Shown: in pieces, positions 10,685 to 21,597 of the stretch | How the letters are laid out: every line of letters begins with the position of its first letter | Position numbering within the stretch: position 1 is the first letter of the stretch | DNA from: Phytophthora quininea | Lineage: Eukaryota > Oomycota > Peronosporomycetes > Peronosporales > Peronosporaceae | Direction: 5' to 3' | Assembly: GCA_011947345.1 (NCBI GenBank) | Contig: JAAVTG010000034.1 | Span: 1 to 64,000 of the forward strand | Length of the DNA stretch: 64,000 bases | Program-made: the position numbers and the translations under genes | Notes under the pieces: generated by a model | What the model was told of the DNA's origin: nothing | What the model saw: the letters and a program-made list of their open reading frames with translations, nothing else | Database searches by the model: none

Positions 10685-11046
10685 CTAATTGGCTTTCGCT
10701 TGAGCAGCCCTGACTGCTTCACGTACGGATATTTCCGCCTCTTTGTAAAGAGCATTCGCTTTCTCCAGTTCCTTTTGGATCTTCGCAACGGCCTCCCTGG
10801 CCTTCCTGAACTTGTTGTTGGCTACAAGCTTCTTGTTCCAGACACTCAAGCGGGTAAGCCCAGGAACGCGCTCTTCGTCATCTTCATCGGTGAGGTCGTC
10901 ATCGACGGTGCCCGTCACATCTTGACGAAACATGCGTTTGGTGGAAAGTTCGTCGACCACAGACCTGAGAGTCTCAGAGAAGGTTTGGTCACGGTAGCAT
11001 CAACGGTAGCTAACAGGACGGTGAAAGCGACCAGAATGAAGCGCAT
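10685..11046 (-). pseudogene. RxLR-dEER effector with broken leader
   Basis: The ATG at 11046 starts a signal peptide, MRFILVAFTVLLATVDA, but that frame does not reach the effector domain. The downstream frame, opening VVDELSTKRMFRQDV, carries RMFR in place of RMLR and an acidic DEDDEER. Between the two, the spacer is 8 bases longer than in the relative at 8742-9320, so the frames cannot join. The C-terminal part is a short Lys/Glu/Ala helix ending in a stop, much shorter than in copy A. The leader frameshift and the degenerate RxLR both argue for decay, and the upstream Inr-like box is also eroded (about 9 of 16). Confidence 0.75.
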
Positions 11047-12289
11047 GGCTGTCGGAGACCGGTGGGTGGTTGTTCGTCGACGAAGCGAACGGAGGAGAGA
11101 GATCGGCCATGGCCTGGCGCGTGACTTCGTAACTGATGTGCTAAGCGTACCGCATCAACATTTCTTGCTGGAAGTTTATCTTGCAGATGTGCATATCGAA
11201 AGGCAGTTGACACTCCTTGTGTGCTTGTCAGGCTGATAGTCTGATAGTCTACACAACACTAGGAAAACAAATGGCGCCAAGGAACCCAGACTACTTCCGA
11301 TCAGAGATCGCTGGGGTACCGGTAGTAAGCTGATCTCTTTGTTTAGTATTATTTTGTTTGCGGTGGGTATGTTGTGACTCGCGACTGTAGCATCACGGAG
11401 CTATTCCGTGGTTGCCAGGCAACGGTTTGAAAAGAAAAATGCGGAGCCGGAGACTTACGAATACCATCGGAGCGGCCGACCGAGGGACCAACCGCCAAAC
11501 GCAAAAGGACACGAATACGACTCTATTGGGAAGATGTTAAGTAGATTGTCTGATTAATGGGCAATAATGCCAACAAGTTTCTCTGCGGTTGGTTTTAAAA
11601 ACTTGCCACAGACACAACACACCAGCATGTACTGAGCTAAGCTGGAGATTTAGACCGGCCGTTCTATAGACGTTCCACCTGAGCTGCTCCTCGAAGTTGT
11701 CGACACTTGTTCTTTTTTGGTGAACTATGTTCTGCAATTGGTGCCGGTTTTCCGTCTATCAATGACTTTCGCTCGCATCAGAGTTTTCACGTTTCAATAC
11801 GTAAGAAGCATCGCTCGGGATCATGTTTGAGCCCGCGCTGACGTATTTGGAAGCAAAAGTTGTAGCAAAACAAGTCGTTCAGTTGGAGCACGCATATTGG
11901 AAGATGGTTAACAGGATCCCGATAACATCGGATTCCGTTCAGGAACACTGTGCTGCCTTAGCCGCAATCACGATCTTAATAAAATCAACAGACGACGATG
12001 TTCAAACGAGAGGAACGGTAGCAGAGGACCTTCAGGGACTGCCAAGACCTACAGATATCACCGGATAGAGAGGCCAGAGCACGGTTGGTGGAGAGGACAG
12101 CATCAATCGCGAACATCCTCTTTAGACGCGAAGGTAGAAGGCCACGGAACGGATATTAGTGTCGAGTAATCTGAAGTAATTAAATATACCATAACAATAA
12201 ATAAAAGCACGTCGAAGTGAATAGTTAATGTGGTAAAGATGACGCTGGTCTGTTAGTTGGTTTCAATTAGCATATTTTTTCAGAGCCTA
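11047..12289. other. duplicated flank and unassigned DNA
   Basis: The part up to about 11545 is the duplicated upstream flank. An open frame at 11823-12068 (81 codons, MFEPALTYLEAKVVAKQ) looks compositionally coding but has no recognisable domain and no promoter-like box. The rest is empty to my eye. Confidence 0.4.
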
Positions 12290-12639
12290 CTCGGCCCCCA
12301 AGAACAGCCTTACTCACAGCAAGGTGAGCTTCTTCACGTTTTTGGCAGCAGTGGCAGCAGCCTTTGCTGCGGTGGTCGTGCCATTCCTGGCTACTATGTA
12401 AGTGATTTCTGCTTCTTTTTTGTTGTTGGATGGTCGATTATTTTTTGGTAGTAGTGGTAGGATTTTTCGCTGCGATGGCCGCACTGTCCTTGGCCACTAT
12501 ATAAGCGGCTTTCGCTATTCCCTTTCGGGCCTTTGCTATGTCGGCTGCAGCCTTCATTTCAGCCCCATAAGCGATAACATCCTCCGTGGCTACCGCCTGA
12601 AATGGTGATCGTCACCAAAAAGAGCCCGTATGGTCGCAT
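12290..12639 (-). pseudogene. fourth relic of the MRPY effector family
   Basis: The minus-strand ATG at 12639 starts MRPYGLFLVTITI, matching MRPYGFVLVAFTV of the effector at 8742-9320, but the frame stops after 18 codons. In a shifted frame just downstream, AEMKAAADIAKARKGIAKAA continues into a Lys/Ala-rich segment like the family C-terminus. The RxLR and EER region is missing. It lies in line with the other minus-strand copies, so it belongs to the same tandem array. Confidence 0.65.
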
Positions 12640-13429
12640 GGTGGTCGGTGTACAGTAGTTTTTGGCACGGAGCTAATTGGTGGTGGTGTTCATGGCCTTC
12701 TGTTTGGATTTTATGTTTTTTTTTCCTGTAGAAGCCTGGTACTTACTAAGACGCGATACTATTCCATTATCCGTCTGTCTGTGATAAAGATTCCAGCATG
12801 GTTGGATTCTTGGTACAGTTGTCATGATAAAATTCCTGGTAAGCCTTCTTGTGTCAAGTGATCCATTATCGCCATGAATTCATTAGTAGTCGTAGTGTCC
12901 AGTGTTGCTAGAAATTTTACTCCTTTGGAGTCTGTCTGGTTGGAGTTCCCCATTGGACTGCGAAAAAGCTGCTAATATCATGCTGAAGTGAAAGCAGCTC
13001 AATATCTTTGGTTCTCGCTTGAGCATCAGTATGTAGTCATTTTAGTAGCTTTTTGTCCGTCGTGTCGATTCGTAGAACTATTTGATCTGGTTGTGTAAAC
13101 TCTAATAATCTCGAGAGGCTTCGCTGGAGTAATGATATCATGTTTAGCATTCCGACGTCTGTAGTTTTAATATTTTTGTTTTAATAATGTTGAGGTGTAT
13201 TGTGTTACTGGCCTAACAACCGAACTTCTAATAACCCTTCCACACACCCAGATTGAGGCTGCAGGAAAAAAAAAAATAGTAAACTAAGCCCCCTTTACCC
13301 CAGGGAGGTGGATGACTAAGCTACTTGCCCTTCGTGTGAGCCATCCCTTTCCGACCTATTGGTGTTCATTGTACCGTTCCAGCCCTGGGTGTCCCCTTGA
13401 GTCACCGTCACAGTCTACCACAGCAGCAT
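12640..13429. other. AT-rich stretch without gene
   Basis: Homopolymer runs (T at about 12714, A at about 13266) and no credible coding frame. Confidence 0.4.
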
Positions 13430-14038
13430 TCAAGTTTTCAGAGATGCTGCAACTTGGTGCGTTTTCAGCATAGCGCAACAATTTTCGTGTTTCCATGGCC
13501 ATCCCCATTTGCCGTAAGCCGTCTGAGAGAGAGGAAACAATGCAGCAGTCGCGTCGAAACCATCTTGAAGGTGCCGACAAAATGTTATTTGGGCAGCATG
13601 GATGCTGCTAGTCTGTGTCAAATTGGTACCACAAAGCACACCCAGCCGCGCTCTCCAGATTGCATATAGTGTTTGGCACACAGCTAGCTTCCAGTAAGTG
13701 TTGGCTACGGTGATGGTATCTTCAATATCAATCTGTTGCTCCGGGTTGGCGCTATTCCACGTTGTCATAAAATCAATGCACTTTGTTGGTGGATCGACGT
13801 CTGTAGTTCTGAAGACGACACTGCCTACTTCGATCGGTTTCCAGTGCTCGGCTATCAGACTCTCGTGGTCCGGAGTCAGGTGGTAGTACAGATTACATAT
13901 TTGGAATTTCGATGATAGGTTGCCTGGTCTTGTTGTCATCATTTTTCGGTGGCAAACGTCCAAATTGGCACGAAGCCAATAGCGAATTGACGTTGATCGT
14001 TCAGTGTCCTGCTTCCAAGAAGTATTTGGCAAGAACAC
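13430..14038 (-). pseudogene. possible LINE C-terminal fragment
   Basis: A 202-codon frame contains ANTYWKLAVCQTLYAIWRARLG, which resembles in position and composition the WRVHTAIIFHATWRLRNDI segment near the C-terminus of the LINEs in this window. The rest does not align by eye and no zinc-binding or RT motif is present. Another gene family is possible. Confidence 0.3.
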
Positions 14039-14614
14039 GTGATTATGTGGTCACTTTAAATGATGCTCTTGAAAAAGAATGGACTTCAAAAGAAAATGTC
14101 ACCATGTTCTGTCTAGAAAACTTCTTCCTTCACCGCATGTACACTGCATACTGTAGCCCCCAGTCTGTAGGGACTTTGGGACAAACCAGGGTATGTTAGT
14201 GAATTCTCTCGAACGAACGATTTCCTTCTAACGTCAAGCAATTTGAAAGTGTTTTGGTAGGAGTTGAAATGGATTGATTACTAGGTAGATTTCTCTCGTC
14301 TGGAAGGTTGACAATCATATAATCAAGAATCCATTCGTAGAATTCAGCTAAACTCGCGGAATCCAAATATTTTGCAGTCGTTTTAGAAGAATGACTTTCG
14401 GGGAACCAAACTCCAATTGCCGGACCAGTTCTGCACTCGCCGAGCAATCGTAATGGAGCACAGTCGCGTGTTGGTGAATGAATTAGTAGTGCATCTTAAA
14501 AGGACTTCGCAGGGGGGTTGTATTTGCTATTCTGAAATCTGATCTGTTGAATGATGATTGAATTTGAATGGGATATTTTGATGTGAAGTTAATCATTTCC
14601 TTTCTTCTGGATGT
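14039..14614. other. no gene seen
   Basis: Only short competing frames are present, with no motifs. Confidence 0.35.
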
Positions 14615-14725
14615 TTTCTGTAGGCCCTCGGCCCGGCAGCCCCCGCGGAGACTCAAATCCCAACCGGAGGGATGAACTTCGTGAGTTGTATACACAACCC
14701 ACTGGACCACCAGGAGGCCCTCATA
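14615..14725 (-). repeat. possible tRNA-derived SINE head
   Basis: On the minus strand TGGTCCAGTGGGTTG resembles a tRNA box A, and about 50 nt later GGTTGGGATTTGAGTCTCC resembles box B, which is tRNA-like spacing. The tRNA fold is poor and a C/G-rich body follows, as in tRNA-related SINEs, which are known in Phytophthora. No poly-A tail or target duplication was established. Confidence 0.35.
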
Positions 14726-15279
14726 AAACTGGGCGCCAGATAAGGCCCTCGCAAAGGCGGTTGAGTTATGACACACCCACGTTCACAGTTTGGAAGGCGT
14801 TGGATCTAGAAAAGTATCCCAAGCGCTTCCGAGGAAGACGGACGAATACAGAGTCTACGCGACTTATGTGTGCATACAATTGGACAAGGTCATCTCCCGC
14901 GCGAAGAATGGTCGTCCTGTCGGCAGTAAACTTTGGAATGGCGACCCTCAATCCGAGAAGGCGGCCAAGTCGGAAATTTAGGCGGTCACCGGCAAGATGA
15001 ACGAATACACCAGGGACGTTTTGACGCATAAGATTGAGTAGACACAAATGCCAAACTACTGAGTTCATAAATGGTCATTTTTGCAACGTTAAATACACGA
15101 AATTCATGTTATCCCTTCGCTGTAGTTGAAAAACGCTCATTTTTTAACCAAGCTCCTAGTGCCAACTCAAACTAAACTCCTACTCGTGAGTAAGTAAAGT
15201 CGCGAGTTTTGACAGGCAGAGATGGGGGCGAGTTCGAACTACATGAAGCGAGGATCTGTAAGCAAGCAATGCTGTTGTT
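14726..15279. other. no gene seen
   Basis: Overlapping frames on both strands (14766-15068 minus, 14611-15000 plus) have no recognisable content. Confidence 0.35.
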
Positions 15280-15801
15280 GACCCATAATAATGCTTGGAG
15301 CCACACACCCTGTGTTCCATACTATAATTTGAGATCTCACGTAGTCTTCGTAGGGCTAGTATAGTGGACTCGATGTCAATGCGCTACCTGACAACTTGTC
15401 TAGCCGCAGCATCGCCATGGCAGTCTCTGGAGTCGGCTTTTGCTTTTGCCAAACTCGTAGTTGAGAAATCACGTAGCTCTGGTAGTATGTGAAATTGGGA
15501 TTCGATGTCAGTACCTTGCCTGATAGTTTGCTTAGCCTCAACTTGCTCACGACATTGAGCAATCTCTGTTTCTTCTGCTGCCAAACCAGCAGCTGGTACT
15601 TCAAATACCCGTCGTAGTATCCGAAATTTGTCGTAGCCTTGAACTTTGTAGCGTCGAGCTGGGGTTATCCCTGGTAGCGACAGGTTTGTTGAGTCTTAGA
15701 CATCTACTCGGGCTGAGTGCGTCTTCCTCCGCGTTGAAGACATTAGCTCTACCAGTGATGGTAGCGAACGCTGCAAACAATGCAATTTGGTGCAACAGCA
15801 T
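15280..15801 (-). pseudogene. RxLR effector with WY-like repeats, broken
   Basis: The ATG at 15801 gives a signal peptide (MLLHQIALFAAFATITGRA) and then RCLR at residues 33-36, without a dEER motif. This frame ends at 15601. In the next frame there are about three WY/LWY-type repeats: LDATKFKATTNFGYYDGYL, LRLSKLSGKVLTSNPNFTYY and LRLDKLSGSALTSSPLY, with VW..KK-type linkers between them. The last repeat stops at 15356 (TAG), and the same frame then continues PYEDYVRSQIIVW, so the stop is a lesion. At least one frameshift (15600-15680) and one nonsense change therefore inactivate it. It is not related to the MRPY tandem family. Confidence 0.75.
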
Positions 15802-15931
15802 GGTGATCGAAAGAGTAACTACACGTACTTGGCTTGGCCACGTGTAGTAGGTCGAGGATTCCAAAGACACATTGAACACCAACGTGGGAGCTGGAACTCC
15901 CAAAGCACCAACATGTACTATGATAGCTGCT

Positions 15932-16103
15932 TAGGTCTCTTGCGGGTAAATCCCAAACTGTGGACGAGAGTCTCCTCGAGGCCTCCCGTACCACAAACTC
16001 TTTCCCCGTCATCGCGTCTTACCTGCCCATCTGGGCAGTCCAGGAAGACGACAGGCGAAGCTTGAGCAACTGGGCGCGGCAATGAGCCGCATCCCACTAC
16101 ACC
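15932..16103 (+). repeat. fold-back inverted repeat, left arm
   Basis: About 165 bp starting GGTCTCTTGCGGGTAAATCC is repeated in inverted orientation at 17215-17377. By eye there are about two mismatches. The outermost 6-8 bp of the right arm reappear beyond the Gypsy insertion at 23344. Confidence 0.85.
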
Positions 16104-16636
16104 ACGGCATAATGCAAAATGAAGCAACTTGCGTTCTCTACTGACATCAACTCTCTTGTTCACTCCTGGTAAGCGTCGATTATCCACCGCATAATCTCTC
16201 TAAGCAGCACAGTTGGCCAGCCGGGGTGAGCAACTTCCGCAGGATGATTTTGGAGCCATTTATTCCAGCGACTAATTCCATAGGAAACCTCGAAAACCCT
16301 GTTTTTGCTTTTCCTCCTGTAGTGCAGGGCGCTATCATGAAAGCCTCGTCTACAGCTGCAATGAGTAAGATATGACGCCATACCTTATTGGCATGCGTGG
16401 ACACCGCCTGGTCAATGGCGTGTGTTGAGAATCCAGTATCTCACGAAATGCTGCGCAAGTAGGCTAGACAGCAATCCTCCAACTTTGCTCACTTTGACAT
16501 TTGCTCAATACACCAACGGCAACAACTACCAGGAGTCCGCCAACTCCCACCGCCTGTGTTTACTTTACGTGAAACACTACACCTCCTCTCACTTCACACT
16601 TTAGTTGCTCAATCTTGTTCAGTATAGTACGTAGCA
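16104..16636. other. interior of the fold-back structure
   Basis: A minus frame at 16180-16404 (MSTHANKVWRHILLIAAVDEAF) is coding-like but short and unrecognised. Nothing else is supported. Confidence 0.35.
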
Positions 16637-17214
16637 GGCATCGGACAATATCCATTGTATGTGGATTGTTGTCGAGACGCTCGACACAATCAATATTGGA
16701 ACAATGTCAATTTCTTGGGAAAACAATTGCAGTGCATCGATCTAATTGTGTATCTTGTCGTTGAAGTGTCTGTGAGGTCTTGTTCAACGAGTTGGCAGAG
16801 GCATAAATAACTACGTCTGCGGTCTCGAGGAACGAGGAAGTGGGAGAGCACGAGCGAGGTTTTTTGCTAGACCACGGCGCACTCCAGCTCACACTTTTGA
16901 ACCCCCACAACAGCCTCGCATCGAACTCCTCTGCTAACCACGCTACTATCGTAAGCAGCCTCGTCTCGAATCACTCGCGCAAGCCTGTTCTACCAACGAT
17001 GGCGATCAGCTCGGCGTTTGCTCCCAAGCCTCCAGAAGAAACCAGCACTATCCATCGGCTTTTGCGCTCCACAGGAGAGGAATCGATTAATTCTGGTAGC
17101 GCTTGTGTCTCCACAGAGCCCAGCACCAAGCGCAAACACAGAAAATCTGAATCGACCCGCCCAGGCACTTCAAAGAAAAAGCGCACCAAAGCCTCTAGTG
17201 TTCGTACACCAATG
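16637..17214 (+). mobile_element. hAT-family fragment, copy 2
   Basis: This is nearly identical to 4471-5060, starting at CAGGCATCGGACAATATCC. Its frame is intact here: from the ATG at about 16999, MAISSAFAPKPPEETSTIHR leads to basic KRKHRK and KKKRTK stretches (putative nuclear localisation) and stops at the junction with the inverted repeat. The 3' portion, including the dimerisation domain present in copy 1, is cut off exactly where the right arm begins. Confidence 0.7.
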
Positions 17215-17377
17215 TAGTGGGCTGCGGCTCATTGCCGCGCCCAGTTGCTCAAGCTTCACCTGTCGTCTTCCTGGACTGCCCAGATGGGCAGGTAAGACGC
17301 GATGACGGGGAAAGAGTTTGTGGTACGGGAGGCCTCGAGGAGACTCTCGTCCACAGTTTGGGATTTACCCGCAAGAG
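17215..17377 (-). repeat. fold-back inverted repeat, right arm
   Basis: Inverted partner of 15932-16103. Its end is split by the Gypsy element: the arm reads ...TTTACCCGCAAGAG up to 17377 and resumes as ACCTAATT after the element at 23344. Confidence 0.85.
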
Positions 17378-17784
17378 TGTAGTATGCCCGGGGTTTTGAA
17401 GCACGGAACTAGTAGGAGGACACCAGCAGTGCGGGGGCCAACCCGCAGAAGTAGTAGCCGAATATACTGATGTCTTAGATCCTTGGCAAATTGTAAAGTG
17501 AGCGAGATCTTGAGTCTAGTGCTAACTAGCTCGTTCTCGCCCAAGGCCTGCCAGCCACTCAATCGGAGCGACAGGCAGCCTTGGTGGACACGACATGCAT
17601 TCACACAAATGCATTGGCGTACTACAACACAGTTTTCACCCTCAGCTGTCCTCGTCGGACACAAAGGTTGCGTCACCTGCTTGTCCACACAGCTTGGTAG
17701 CTGGCGGACACAATGAGGTAACTTGTCCCAGCGGAGTCCAGCTGCGCGAAGTGAAACCAAGCTGAATGCCTGGCCCACACTACA
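17378..17784 (-). repeat. Gypsy 3' LTR
   Basis: This is the 407-bp copy downstream of pol in the element's orientation. It differs from its partner at 22932-23338 only near 17637 (TTTTCACCC against TTTCCAGCC). Confidence 0.93.
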
Positions 17785-17841
17785 CAGCCCCCAAGCTTGG
17801 GTTCACCGTTCTTGTCTTCGTCGGTCTCCGTCACAACAATG

Positions 17842-19407
17842 CTAGTTGCGCTGGCCGCGGTCCTTACGACGTCGACTTGAACTCCGTAGCTGACGGCCGT
17901 GGGGAGGCGTCCCAACCCGCGTCGTAGCTCTTGTTTGGCGACCTCGGGGACGTGGGAGAACTCGGTCTCCGGCACCCAGGTGCAGCTCACAATCCTTGCC
18001 CGCAGCCTGCCCCAAACTTGACTGGTCCCCAGTGTGAAACACCGCTTCAACTGAGACTGAGTCATCATGACAACCCGGGTTATCAATCTGACGTGGTACT
18101 GACTGATTACGTCCCCGCTTGCTCTTGCTCACGGTGCGACGTCGTCGCTTTTTACCAGAGAGGCGAGGCCGAGCCTGCCCAGCGTCACCTTGAGGCCCAC
18201 GCGCACCGGTCGACGACATTGTTTCGGAGTCCGCACTTGACTGCGCAACGCACACTGCATCTTGCGCTGGGTCTCCTTGAAGCTGCTGCCAGCGCTCGCT
18301 GAGCGACTGGTCATCAGCACTTGCTACGTAATTGCTCACCAACACTCTGATCTCCTTGGCCAGGTCACTTATGGGCTCGTACGAGTCCTCAACAGGTTGC
18401 AGACCCTTCCAACCGATCAAAATCTCAAAATCATTGATGGCGCTGTTCCACCTGTGGTCTTTCAACTTGTCCACCGCCAGAACGATACCTTGCGAGGATA
18501 CATGCTCTAGCAGCTCGTCCATCACGTCGAGGCTATCGTCTGAGTAGAACTTGAGTCTCGAGGCATGGACATCCAGTTCTTCGCCGGTAACTAGGTGCTC
18601 TACTCGAAACGAATGCGAATCGGCTCGCGTCACTCTGTACGGTCCGACCCACATCACTTGCAACTTATTGCCGTGTTTCTCGTCCACCCTTGAGCGTAGA
18701 ACGAAATCTCCAACAGCGAAATTGACCACATTTTCACTGCGTTCGCGTTTCCTGTTCAGGAGTCTCTGCTTCAACCGTCGGTCTTCTACTGCAGCATGCA
18801 TCGACTGTATGCTATCCCGCAGATTGGCCAGGAAAACCTTGATTTCATCACTGGCCGGGACTTCTAGAAGGCGACGATCGTCTGGCAGATAAAATTCAGC
18901 AAGCGGCGTCGGGCACTCCAGTCCAGTGAATAACTCTAGCGGCGAACGGTTGTCCAGTGAAGGCACGGCAGTGTGATTCAGGTTCGACTGAATCATCGGC
19001 ACTAAATAGACCCAATCCTTGTAGCTCACACGATATTCCAAAATCATCGCACGGGTAACTTGCAGAATGTCACGATTGACCCTTTCAATCGAACCGTTCA
19101 CCCATGGAGAGTATGCTGGGGTGAAGTTCTGCTGGGTGCGGAGTCTTCTACTCAACTCTGCAACGACTTCATTCTTAAAATGGCTCCCGTTATCGGATAC
19201 CCACACTGGTGGCAGTCCGAAACGGGAGTGCCAGGCTAGCAAGGCTTCCACGGCGACCTGACTCTCGGCCGAATCTTCTACCACGAGCTCGCAGTAGTGA
19301 GTGGCATGGTCCTTTAGCACCAACAAGTACTTACTTGCTCCATAGCTTGGCCCCATGTAGAGAAAATCAAAGTGCAAAACACCATTGCGATTTCTGCAGT
19401 CGATCAC
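17842..19407 (-). pseudogene. Gypsy integrase core and chromodomain
   Basis: This 521-codon frame has the integrase catalytic triad in HFDFLYMGPSYG (D), VWVSDNGSHFKNEV (D) and YSPWVNGSIERVNRD (E), then the GPYRVTRADSHSF SH3-like segment. A chromodomain-like module follows (ILIGWKGLQPVEDSYEPISDL, about residues 325-350). The C-terminal tail is Arg/Ser-rich and low in complexity. The chromodomain suggests targeting to marked chromatin. The frame is open, but its link to the upstream zinc domain is shifted. Confidence 0.85.
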
Positions 19408-20501
19408 TTCTCCCCAAGGCCTTGGGATAATTTTCCCCCTCGACTATGCAGACAGAGCAAACAAGTGTTGACAAACGTCGCCACAATCTGCCGGAGGTGA
19501 TCAAGCGCAAAAAGTCGTTGGAGGTGGGCTGTCATTGCTTGCTGGCCGCGATGGCCTTGGACTCCGCAGTGAGCCACAATGCACAGCCTTCGAATCAAAT
19601 CTGTAGCTTCCGTTGGCACCCAAATGCGGTTGTCGACGGCGAGAACACCATCCACCGTACGCACAGCACTGGCTGGCGACGAGTACTTGGCTTGCGTCTC
19701 CCGGAACTCGGCAAGGGTCGGCCACACGAAATTGTCGTCGTCGAGCGGTCGAAGCTCAGACGACCTCGGAGACTGACGATGCCGGATCGCTTTGAGCCGT
19801 TTCACTGTGGCTGTCGGCACGTGATTGCCTGCCCAACGCGAAATCATATCGGCCCACAGGTTGTCCGGACCTGGTACATGCTCCACGACGTAATTGAAGC
19901 TCATCAGTTTCATTGCCCATCGTAAAAGCTTTCCTTTTACATGTTTCTTGACACTCTCATCAGGTGCAAACACATGCACCAGATTTCGATGGTCGCAGAA
20001 CATCCTGAAGGGGTTTGGTCGCAGCAAAAGATAGTCGAGCTTTTCGCAAGCAACGACTATTGGCAAGGCTTCCTTTTCTATCACAGTCCAATTAAGCTGG
20101 GAGCCTGTGAAGGTGCCACTCACGCAAGTAAGAAGCTTGTGCTGCTGATCTGTCACGGGCCGCTTCGGGTCATAGTTCTCCACTTGTGTCACAATCGCTG
20201 CCCAGCCGACATCACTGGCGTCAGTGAATAAACACGTTGTTGCCGCGTCGTCTGTGAAAGCGAGTGTTGCGGACGTCGCTAACAGCTCTTTGACTTGATC
20301 GAACGCATCACGTTCTTCTTGTGTGAGGTCGATCTCGATTCCAGCCGCTGCACGTTTCGTTCGCTTGGTGTCAGCTAGCGCAGCATCGAGTCGTTGTTGC
20401 AAGGGTGCAACATGTCGTGCAAAATCGACAATACTTTCTCTCATCCAGTTGATTGCACACACGAATTGCTGCAGCTCGCCTGCAGTTGTGGGGTACGGCA
20501 T
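19404..20501 (-). pseudogene. Gypsy RT thumb, RNase H and integrase zinc domain
   Basis: This 365-codon frame opens with MPYPTTAGELQQFVCAINWM (RT connection), continues into RNase H with CLFTDASDVGWAAIV and IEKEALPIVVACEKLDYLL, and ends with an HHCC integrase finger (HCGVQGHRGQQAMTAHL, then CLLCLH). The final residues GLGEK are off-frame; the integrase core follows in the frame at 17842-19407. Confidence 0.85.
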
Positions 20502-20572
20502 TGCTCGAAGGGATGCAATCCGTTCAGGATCGTGACGTACGCCCTCGCCGTTGATCAGGCGTCCGCACCACT

Positions 20573-21049
20573 TTACTTCAGTTTGGTAAAGACTCGTCTT
20601 TTGGCACTCAACTTGAGTCCAAACTGGTTCAGAAGGGAGAAAAGCTCGGCGAGCTTGTCGAGGTAGACATCGATGTCGTCAGCGTAGAGCAGGAGATCAT
20701 CAATCCAGATCAACAGGTGCTTGTAGAGTAAGTTCGCGAAGCACTCCTCCATTGTCTTCTGGAAATGGATGGCTGCGTCGCTGCATCCCTGCGGCACTCG
20801 GCGTGGTGTGGAAACCTTTGCGTCTGTCATATAAGAGAACCACTCCTGGCACAACTCAGACAATGGCAACTGCCAGAAGCCCTTAATGAAATCGAAAAGT
20901 CCGAAATGTTTCATTCCGTGAGCGTTTTCCACCACTAACGAAAGGATAGGCATCACTGCTGCCATGATATCCGTTTTCGCGTTGACTCCACGATAATCCA
21001 CGGTCTGGCGTAGGTCCATCAGGTTTGCTGACTTCTTGACCGGGAGCAC
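20573..21049 (-). pseudogene. Gypsy reverse transcriptase, catalytic core
   Basis: It reads DLRQTVDYRGVNAKTD, FGLFDFIKGFWQLPL, then LLIWIDDLLLYADDIDVYLD. The first catalytic Asp is in FDFIKGFWQ, and a YADD box follows IDDLLL. RVPQGCSDAAIHFQ is the template-grip segment. The frame ends at RVFTKLK and the thumb continues in another frame. Confidence 0.85.
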
Positions 21050-21090
21050 AGCGCTCGACCAACGGCTCTGAGGATTCTCATATACCAGTC

Positions 21091-21597
21091 CTAATTCAAC
21101 AAGACGAACATTAAACTCATGGAGAAAATTGCGGATGTGAGGGGATACTTCCGAGGCTTACACTGCGTAGGCCGAGCCCCATCCCGCAGCTTTACCTCCA
21201 GCGGTGGCACATTAGCTGGAGGATCCGCGCGTAACTCCAAACGACAAATGTCGTACGCATGAGCGATCGTGCGCAATTGCTCTACGTGATCCAGTGGAAA
21301 ACCACACTCCACAGCACGGTCAATGAGATGCTCAACAGCAGCAAAAATATCGTCATCATCGCTTGGCGAGGGTCCACCAACTTGCACTGGCATTTCATCT
21401 GCCTCCAGTTCGATCGGATCACCCGCCATCTCATCATCACCACGACTTGCCAACTGCTCAAGCTGGCGGTCGACGTCGATTCCCAGCGCAGTTAGGAGAT
21501 CGTTGCCAACAATAAATTCATCATCATCGACGTCCACGATGAGAACATCCACTGGATTCATCGGCTCCACTGGCCCCACTGCCGTGTGGATCCGCAC
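21091..21597 (-). pseudogene. Gypsy protease end and linker to RT
   Basis: It contains VDVLIVDVDDDEFIVGNDLL, the C-terminal protease strand, then an acidic linker, and PPLEVKLRDGARPTQCKPRKYP, the usual lead-in to Gypsy RT. A frameshift at a CCCC run (about 21146) throws the frame off at RKYP. The RT continues in the neighbouring frame as HIRNFLHEFNVRLVELGLVY. Confidence 0.75.

Noticed and set aside
15600..15903. Intron joining the RCLR leader to the WY repeats
   Set aside because: No GT...AG pair with branch-like sequence restores the phase, and a later in-frame TAG independently breaks the gene.
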